Shown piece after piece: positions 59,343 to 64,000 of a DNA stretch of 64,000 bases; within the stretch, counting starts at the first letter, position 1; each line of letters begins with the position of its first letter. The translations under genes and the position numbers were made by a program. The notes under the pieces are model-generated. The model saw only the letters and a program-made list of their open reading frames with translations. It was not told the origin of the DNA and ran no database searches. This DNA comes from Pseudomonadota bacterium. GTDB lineage: Bacteria > Pseudomonadota > Gammaproteobacteria > Burkholderiales > Burkholderiaceae. The stretch spans positions 1 through 64,000 of the forward strand of contig CAUJJP010000071.1 of assembly GCA_963205525.1 (NCBI GenBank), in the 5' to 3' direction.

Positions 59343-60359
59343 TCAGGACCCCCGGCTCTCAGGCCCCTCGGCTGCAGCCAGGCGATCGAAGACCGCCATC
59401 GCGTCGTCCAGCCGGCCGTAGCAGAAGTCGTGGCAGCCGCAGGTGTCCACGAGGTGGGTCAAGGCCTGGAAGCCGACGCGCCCGAGCACCGAGAGGTTGA
59501 AGCTGTTGCGTCCGAGTTCGAGCACGGTGTCGGGCCGCGGGCGCTCGCTCAGCACCGCGGGCGCATCGGCCTGCCAGCGCGGGAACACGATCCAGGCCGG
59601 CAGTGCGGTCTCGTGCATGCGCCGCACGTGCTCGGCCGGGGCGCGCATGTGCGCCACCGTGCCCTTGAGCGTGTCGTGCGTCGGGTCGCAGAACTCGGCC
59701 TGCGGCGCCCAGCCCGAGATGATCTCGATCGACCGGTTCTTCAGGCTCACCGGTCGCACCAGCGGGTGCACCCGGCCGTCGGCGAGTGCGACGAGCGTCA
59801 GTTCGTCGGACAGCAGGCGCCAGCCGCGGTGCACGAGGGCCGCGCACAGCGTGCTCTTGCCCGATCCCGGCGGCGCCGGCAGGATCAGCGCCCGGCCGTC
59901 GCGTTCGACCACCGCCGCGTGCAGGCTCAGGTGCTCGAAGGCATGGGTGGTGACGCAGTAGTTGAGCGCCCACTCCATCAGCGGGAAGGCATGCCCCGCG
60001 GGCAGGGGCTCGAACACCGGCTCGCCGTCGTAGCGCGCCACCACCTGGGGCCGCAGCCAGCGGCGCAGCGGCGTCGGATGCACCACGTCGAGCGCAAAGT
60101 CGCAGAAGTCGGCCTCGCCGAGGCAGGGGTAGTCGGAGTACAGGCGGTCGATGGCCAGGGCCACCTGCGGCAGATCGCTGCGCAGCCGGAAGGCAAACAG
60201 GCCGCTGCGTACCGCCAGCCCGCCGTGGCGCAGGCGCTGACGGCGCTCGGCGATGCTCAGTGCGCCGATGGTGGTGGTGGCGGTGGAACCAGAGGCGCCG
60301 CCGACGGCGCCGCCGGTTCGATCCAGCCGAGTCTGATCAAGCGTTCCAGGACCGTGCAC
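59343..60359 (-). CDS. HprK-related kinase A
   Basis: This HPr-kinase-like P-loop protein has Walker A PAPPGSGKST (Gly165-Thr170 counted from GTG 60359). It also has LSDELTLV with the likely catalytic Asp, and LHAAVVERDGRALIL before the P-loop. HprK phosphorylates a Ser of HPr; relatives in HPr-rel-A loci have no HPr nearby and unknown targets. The start is odd: family homology begins around residue 29-31 (TTIGALSIAERR). The only canonical start before it is GTG 60359, which overlaps the preceding gene by 103 bases. A non-canonical start near 60267 would fit the gene junction better. Confidence 0.82.
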   Translation of the reverse strand: MHGPGTLDQTRLDRTGGAVGGASGSTATTTIGALSIAERRQRLRHGGLAVRSGLFAFRLRSDLPQVALAIDRLYSDYPCLGEADFCDFALDVVHPTPLRRWLRPQVVARYDGEPVFEPLPAGHAFPLMEWALNYCVTTHAFEHLSLHAAVVERDGRALILPAPPGSGKSTLCAALVHRGWRLLSDELTLVALADGRVHPLVRPVSLKNRSIEIISGWAPQAEFCDPTHDTLKGTVAHMRAPAEHVRRMHETALPAWIVFPRWQADAPAVLSERPRPDTVLELGRNSFNLSVLGRVGFQALTHLVDTCGCHDFCYGRLDDAMAVFDRLAAAEGPESRGS

Positions 60360-60604
60360 AAGACATCGACGAAGGAAGCATCGGCCACGGTGCCGAGGTC
60401 GTCGGCCAGCGTGCGGCCGAGCGTAGCCAGATCCGTGACCCCGGCTTCGATGCAGGCCATCGCCGCGGCGCTCAGCGGATCGAACTGCAGGGTCCGCCCG
60501 GAAAGCTCCTCGAAGACGACCGAATCGCCACCCCAGTCCCGCCAGTGCAGGCGGATCACGGGGTTCAGGCGCCAGGCGGCGATGCTAGTGCCTGCGTCGA
60601 CCAT
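60257..60604 (-). CDS. PqqD-like peptide chaperone, HPr-rel-A system
   Basis: This 115-residue protein resembles PqqD/RRE proteins: a strand-rich N-terminus (NPVIRLHWRDWGGDSVVFEEL), LSGRTLQFDPLSAAAMACIEAG and a helical second half. A short Pro/Ser tail follows. PqqD domains present precursor peptides to modifying enzymes. TIGRFAM defines a PqqD branch specific to HPr-rel-A loci, recalled from memory. It lies 53 bases after the Cys-rich gene and overlaps the kinase frame. Confidence 0.78.
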   Translation of the reverse strand: MVDAGTSIAAWRLNPVIRLHWRDWGGDSVVFEELSGRTLQFDPLSAAAMACIEAGVTDLATLGRTLADDLGTVADASFVDVLCTVLERLIRLGWIEPAAPSAAPLVPPPPPPSAH

Positions 60605-60656
60605 CTGCGCGCGCGCCTTGCACGCGAAAGCGTGTCAGCGGCGTTCCTGCACAAGA

Positions 60657-61286
60657 TCAGAAGTAGTTTTCCTGGTAGTCGCGGAAGAACATCTGCGCAT
60701 CCAGGGTGCGCGCCGGGTCGTTGTGCAGCGCCACGATCTCGTCGGCGGTGTAGGAGAACTGGCTGCCGTATTTGGTGGCGTTCAGGCAGGCGGTGATCCA
60801 GTGGCCACGCGCGCTGTCCGGGTAGCCGTCCATGATCTCACCGATGGTCTTGTCGTTGTCGCCACCGCCGGCACAGGCGAACACGTCCTTGTACTTGGCG
60901 GTGCGCCGGAACGCCGTGTTGTTCACGCCCCGGCAGAACTTGCCGCTGGAGTCCGCGGGCCAGTTGCTGCTGTTTTGGTAGTGCGAGCAATGCTTGCCCG
61001 GGGATTCGGGCCAGTCGTTGACCTGCGCGGAAGCGATCACGGAATGCATGCCCGACACCGAGGCCTTGCACTTCTTGGCCGGCGTGTCCTTGTGGAAGCA
61101 GCTCTTGCGCCCCCCGGTGGCGAGCGCCGACATCGGCAGCGCCGCTCCCGAGACGGCCGCACCGACCGACAGGCCCCGCAGCAGGCCACGCCGACGCGCG
61201 ACGGATTCGAGACCCTGCACGGCGGCGAACTGCACCGGCTCGGTCGCAGTGCTTTCAGGGCTGGGGATCTGGTCAGGATGCGTCAT
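60657..61286 (-). CDS. Cys-rich Tat-like exported protein, putative HPr-rel-A substrate
   Basis: This 209-residue protein has a 30-residue leader, then RRRGLLRGLS (Arg31-33) and a hydrophobic stretch to about residue 57, resembling a Tat signal. The mature part has six cysteines (63, 73, 100, 118, 138, 167), many Lys/Ser/Asn and the motifs GKFCRGVNNTAF and HWITACLNATKYG. It ends in FFRDYQENYF. No family is recognised. As the first gene of the cluster with a chaperone, a kinase and a nucleotidyltransferase, it is the obvious candidate substrate. Start 61286 is preferred over the 19-residue upstream extension. Confidence 0.7.
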   Translation of the reverse strand: MTHPDQIPSPESTATEPVQFAAVQGLESVARRRGLLRGLSVGAAVSGAALPMSALATGGRKSCFHKDTPAKKCKASVSGMHSVIASAQVNDWPESPGKHCSHYQNSSNWPADSSGKFCRGVNNTAFRRTAKYKDVFACAGGGDNDKTIGEIMDGYPDSARGHWITACLNATKYGSQFSYTADEIVALHNDPARTLDAQMFFRDYQENYF

Positions 61287-61480
61287 GTCCACCTCGGATT
61301 CGCTGCGATCGGCCCACCCAGACCGGGTCTGGCCGCGATGCACTGCCTGTAAGCATAAAGCTTGCCGACCTCGGAAAAGCTGCGCCGCAAACGGTCTATC
61401 TGCGTGCCGTGACTGAATCCGCGCCCGCCCCCCCGAATGCAGGTGTCGGGTGCACGCGGGCGAGCGATCCGGACTGGCAA

Positions 61481-61508
61481 CGAATCCGACAGTCCGAATT
61501 CGGATTCA
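61481..61508. terminator. Palindromic hairpin at the SDR stop codon
   Basis: GAATCCG at 61482-61488 pairs with CGGATTC at 61501-61507. An overlapping perfect 12-base palindrome, TCCGAATTCGGA, lies at 61493-61504. The structure includes the stop codon of the SDR gene and probably marks the operon end. No T-run follows. Confidence 0.5.
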
Positions 61509-62342
61509 GTCGATGAAAAAGTCCGGCAGAAAATCGGTCGTCCCCGGCACGACGGCATACCGATCGAGGTCGGTCACACCGTGCGCCGCCAGCACCTCGT
61601 CGTCGATGAAGAACTGCCCGCTGGGCGCCGGGTCCCGGGTCAGGACCAGGTGCGCGGCGTCGGCCAGGATCTCCGGCGTGCGGCAGCGCCCGGTGTCCAC
61701 GCCCGGGATCATCTGCAGCGCCGCGGTGGCGATCGGGGTGCGCGGCCACAGGCTGTTGACGGCGATGCCCAGCGGCGCGAACTCGGCCGCGTGGCCCAGG
61801 GTGCACATGCTCATGCCGTACTTGGCCATGGTGTAGGCGGTGTGGCGCTCGAACCAGTGCGGCCGCAGCGACAGCGGCGGCGACATGGTGAGCACCTGCG
61901 GCCGGCGACCGGCGCGGGCGCTTTCGGTCAGCGCCGGCAGGCAGGCCTGGGTGCAGCAGAAGGTGCCGCGCACGTTGACGCCGAACATGAGGTCGAAGCG
62001 CTTCATCGGCGTCGCCGGTGTCGGCGTCAGGCTGATCGCGCTCGCGTTGTTGACCAGGATGTCGATGCCGCCGAAGCGATCCAGCGCCGCCGCCACCGCC
62101 GCGGCCACCGCCGCTTCGTCGCGGATGTCGGTGGGAATGGGCAAGGCCTGGCCGCCGGCCGCCTCCACCGCTTCGGCGGCGCTGTACAGCGTGCCCGGGA
62201 GCTTGGGGTTGGGCTCGGTGGTCTTGGCCAGCAGCACCACGTTGGCGCCGTCGACGGCGGCGCGCACGGCGATCGCCTGCCCGATGCCGCGGCTGGCACC
62301 GGTGATGAACAAGGTCTTGCCTTGCAGCGTGTTCGCGCTCAT
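61506..62342 (-). CDS. SDR family oxidoreductase (HSDL2-like)
   Basis: This 278-residue short-chain dehydrogenase has the cofactor motif ITGASRGIGQAIA (TGxxxGxG) and LVNNASAISLT (NNAS). The catalytic Tyr-Lys pair is in YTMAKYG, with a Ser in LTMSPPLSL. LAKTTEPNPKLPGTLY and the C-terminal extension FFIDDEVLAAHGVTDLDRY match the hydroxysteroid-dehydrogenase-like 2 group (first stretch read as KTTEPNPKLPGT). NADP or NAD use is uncertain. It is the last gene of an acyl-CoA metabolism operon with enoyl-CoA hydratase and thiolase. Confidence 0.92.
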   Translation of the reverse strand: MSANTLQGKTLFITGASRGIGQAIAVRAAVDGANVVLLAKTTEPNPKLPGTLYSAAEAVEAAGGQALPIPTDIRDEAAVAAAVAAALDRFGGIDILVNNASAISLTPTPATPMKRFDLMFGVNVRGTFCCTQACLPALTESARAGRRPQVLTMSPPLSLRPHWFERHTAYTMAKYGMSMCTLGHAAEFAPLGIAVNSLWPRTPIATAALQMIPGVDTGRCRTPEILADAAHLVLTRDPAPSGQFFIDDEVLAAHGVTDLDRYAVVPGTTDFLPDFFID

Positions 62343-62410
62343 CGCTTTGTTCCTCCCATCGACGATGCCCGGGACGACACCGGCAGCGCGCGCCGCCGGT
62401 GGCCGGGGTT

Positions 62411-63196
62411 TCAGCTGAACTGCGAGAAGTCGGGCCTGCGCTTCTGGAAGAAGGCCTGGAAGGCCTCCATCGCCTCCGGGCTGCGCAGCCGGGCGCTGAA
62501 CAGCGCGCCTTCCTCCTTGATGACCTTCAGCAGCAGCTCGCGCTGCGGCGCACGCATGAGGCGCTTGGCCTCGCGCACCGCCCCCGGCGGCAGGGCGTTG
62601 AAGCGCTCCGCCACGCGGCGCGCGTGCGCCGCCACCTCGGGCGCCGGCAGCACCGCGCTGGCGATACCGCACTCCACCGCCTGCTCGCCCGTGAAGGGGT
62701 CGCCGAGCAGCAGCTTCTCGGCCGCGCGCCGCTGGCCCATGAGCTGCGGCACGAGCAGGCTGGCACCGAACTCCGGCACCAGGCCGAGGCTGGCAAAGGG
62801 CATGGCCAGCCGCGCGTCGTCGGCCACGTAGACGAAGTCGCAATGCAGCAGCAGCGTGGTGCCGATGCCGATCGCCGCCCCAGTGACCGCCGCGACCACC
62901 GGCTTATCGAGCTCGAGCAGGGCGCGCATGAACTGGAACACCGGGGCGTCCTCGGTGGCGCTGCCGCCGGCGCCCGGCGGGCGCGCCATGAAGTCCTCGA
63001 TGTCGTTGCCCGAGGTGAAGATGCCGGGCTGGCCGGTGATCAGGACCGCGCGCACCGCGCCGTCGGCCCCCGCCGCACGCAGCGCCTGCGCCATCGCCTC
63101 GTACATCGCCACCGTGAGCGCGTTCTTCTTCTGCGGTCGCGCGATCTCTATCGTGGCCACGCCGTTCAGGACGGCGGTCTTGATGTGCTCGCTCAT
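62411..63196 (-). CDS. Enoyl-CoA hydratase/isomerase family protein
   Basis: This 261-residue crotonase-fold enzyme has the oxyanion-hole segments FTSGNDIEDF and AAVTGAAIGIGTTLLLHCD. The acidic residue in LVPEFGAS occupies the position of a catalytic Glu, and only one catalytic acid is evident, resembling the PaaG/ECI isomerase group. The last 30 residues are a Phe/Gln/Arg-rich helix (EAFQAFFQKRRPDFSQFS). Activity could be hydration or isomerisation of enoyl-CoA. It is preceded by a thiolase 2 bases upstream. Confidence 0.9.
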   Translation of the reverse strand: MSEHIKTAVLNGVATIEIARPQKKNALTVAMYEAMAQALRAAGADGAVRAVLITGQPGIFTSGNDIEDFMARPPGAGGSATEDAPVFQFMRALLELDKPVVAAVTGAAIGIGTTLLLHCDFVYVADDARLAMPFASLGLVPEFGASLLVPQLMGQRRAAEKLLLGDPFTGEQAVECGIASAVLPAPEVAAHARRVAERFNALPPGAVREAKRLMRAPQRELLLKVIKEEGALFSARLRSPEAMEAFQAFFQKRRPDFSQFS

Positions 63197-63198
63197 CG

Positions 63199-64000
63199 TC
63201 ACACGCGCTCGAAGATGCCGGCCGCGCCCTGGCCCATGCCCACGCACATCGTCACCATGCCGTACTTCAGATTGCGCCGACGCAGTGCATGGATGGTGGT
63301 CGCCGCGCGGATGGCGCCGGTGGCGCCCAGCGGGTGGCCGAGCGCGATCGCGCCGCCCATGGGGTTGACCTTGGCCGGATCGAGTCCGAGTTCGTTCATC
63401 ACCGCCAGCGACTGAGCGGCGAATGCCTCGTTGAGTTCGATCCAGTCGAGCTGGTCCTGCGTGATCCCGGCATGGCGCAGGGCTGCAGGGATCGCCTCGA
63501 TCGGACCTATGCCCATGATGTGCGGCGGCACGCCGCGCGCGGCGAAGCTGACGAAGCGCGCCAGCGGCGTGAGGCCGAAGGTCTTGCACGCACGCTCGCT
63601 GGCAAGGATGAGCGCGCCCGCGCCGTCGCTGGTCTGGCTGCTGTTGCCGGCGGTGACGCTGCCCTTGGCGGCGAACACCGGACGCAGCCTGGCCAGTCCT
63701 TCGAGCGAGGTGTCGGCGCGCGGGCCCTCGTCGATCTGCACCGTGCGCGTGCTGAGGTTCACCTCGCCGCTGGCGAGATCGGGGCTGCGCTGGGTCACGG
63801 TCACCGGCGTCATCTCGTCGCCGAACTCGCCGGCCGCGATCGCCGCCAGCGCGCGGTGGTGCGATTGCAGCGCGAACGCGTCCTGCGCCTCGCGCGAGAC
63901 CTTCCACTGTGCGGCGACCTTCTCCGCCGTCATGCCCATGCCGTAGGCGATGCCGATGTTGTCGTCGTGCGCGAAGACCTCGGGGTTGAAGCTGGGCTTG
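63199..64000 (-). CDS. Acetyl-CoA acyltransferase (thiolase), 5' end outside the window
   Basis: The C-terminal 266 or so residues of a thiolase are visible; the frame stays open to the window edge, so the N-terminus with the first active-site Cys is missing. Visible landmarks are the substrate-loop region MGMTAEKVA, NEAFAAQSLAV, the catalytic His in GHPLGATGAIR and the second Cys in CVGMGQGAAG. It cleaves 3-ketoacyl-CoA in beta-oxidation or makes acetoacetyl-CoA. It precedes the enoyl-CoA hydratase with a 2-base gap. Confidence 0.94.
   Translation of the reverse strand, partial: KPSFNPEVFAHDDNIGIAYGMGMTAEKVAAQWKVSREAQDAFALQSHHRALAAIAAGEFGDEMTPVTVTQRSPDLASGEVNLSTRTVQIDEGPRADTSLEGLARLRPVFAAKGSVTAGNSSQTSDGAGALILASERACKTFGLTPLARFVSFAARGVPPHIMGIGPIEAIPAALRHAGITQDQLDWIELNEAFAAQSLAVMNELGLDPAKVNPMGGAIALGHPLGATGAIRAATTIHALRRRNLKYGMVTMCVGMGQGAAGIFERV

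Overview
The window is very GC-rich bacterial DNA with dense, mostly minus-strand operons, many 1- or 4-base start/stop overlaps and short intergenic gaps. Gene content and protein flavour point to a betaproteobacterium of the order Burkholderiales. Supporting signs are the mraZ-to-ftsZ division and cell-wall order, fabA-fabB, a HemP/Bfd/Bfr/Fur iron set, PaaX, a type A RNase P RNA, and Bcr/CflA and gltL-like transporters. This is an inference from content; no 16S gene or tRNA was seen.

Layout. (1) 1-3.1 kb: a long inverted repeat, a small conserved-looking protein, a DUF2325 protein, an unknown ORF and hemP behind a Fur-like box, all minus strand. (2) 3.5-4.1 kb: a VapBC-type toxin-antitoxin pair. 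(3) 4.6-7.0 kb: panB-panC (pantothenate) and a dienelactone-hydrolase-like enzyme. (4) 7.1-9.5 kb: a bfd-fur operon, a DUF2239 gene with a palindromic operator, tandem repeats, a strong terminator and bacterioferritin. (5) 9.7-18.4 kb: a spermidine-dehydrogenase-like flavoprotein, lpxC with a small membrane protein, an exported M3 peptidase with an OPT peptide transporter, and fabA-fabB. (6) 18.7-24.2 kb: a three-subunit molybdopterin oxidoreductase resembling phenylacetyl-CoA:acceptor oxidoreductase (PadBCD), divergent from a PaaX regulator. (7) 24.5-41.7 kb: the complete dcw cluster on the minus strand, mraZ-rsmH-ftsL-ftsI-murE-murF-mraY-murD-ftsW-murG-murC-ddl-ftsQ-ftsA-ftsZ, preceded by an MraZ-box array and a sigma-70-like promoter. 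lpxC, often next to ftsZ in this order, lies about 12 kb further on. (8) 42.0-50.7 kb: a zinc-ribbon/pseudo-receiver protein, an alpha-carbonic anhydrase, a Bcr/CflA efflux protein, an isoprenylcysteine-methyltransferase-like protein, an enlarged RNase P RNA divergent from cysK, htpX, a NYN-domain protein and pyrC. (9) 50.7-58.1 kb: an orphan amino-acid ABC ATPase with a LysR regulator, a MacAB-like tripartite export operon, an Atm1-type ABC exporter and an acyl-CoA thioesterase. (10) 58.2-61.3 kb: a compact four-gene HPr-rel-A type cluster (Cys-rich Tat-like secreted protein, PqqD-like chaperone, HprK-like kinase, nucleotidyltransferase). (11) 61.5-64.0 kb: a fatty-acid/acyl-CoA operon (SDR, enoyl-CoA hydratase, thiolase running off the window end).

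The most promising under-described system is the HPr-rel-A cluster at 58.2-61.3 kb. There, a peptide-chaperone homologue, a phosphotransfer-kinase homologue and a nucleotidyltransferase sit in one operon with a six-cysteine exported protein that could be their substrate. Next come the PaaX-linked PadBCD-like operon, whose catalytic subunit lacks a Tat signal and one expected cluster cysteine, the iron-gene neighbourhood with two matching Fur-like boxes, and the enlarged rnpB. Most other genes are housekeeping.
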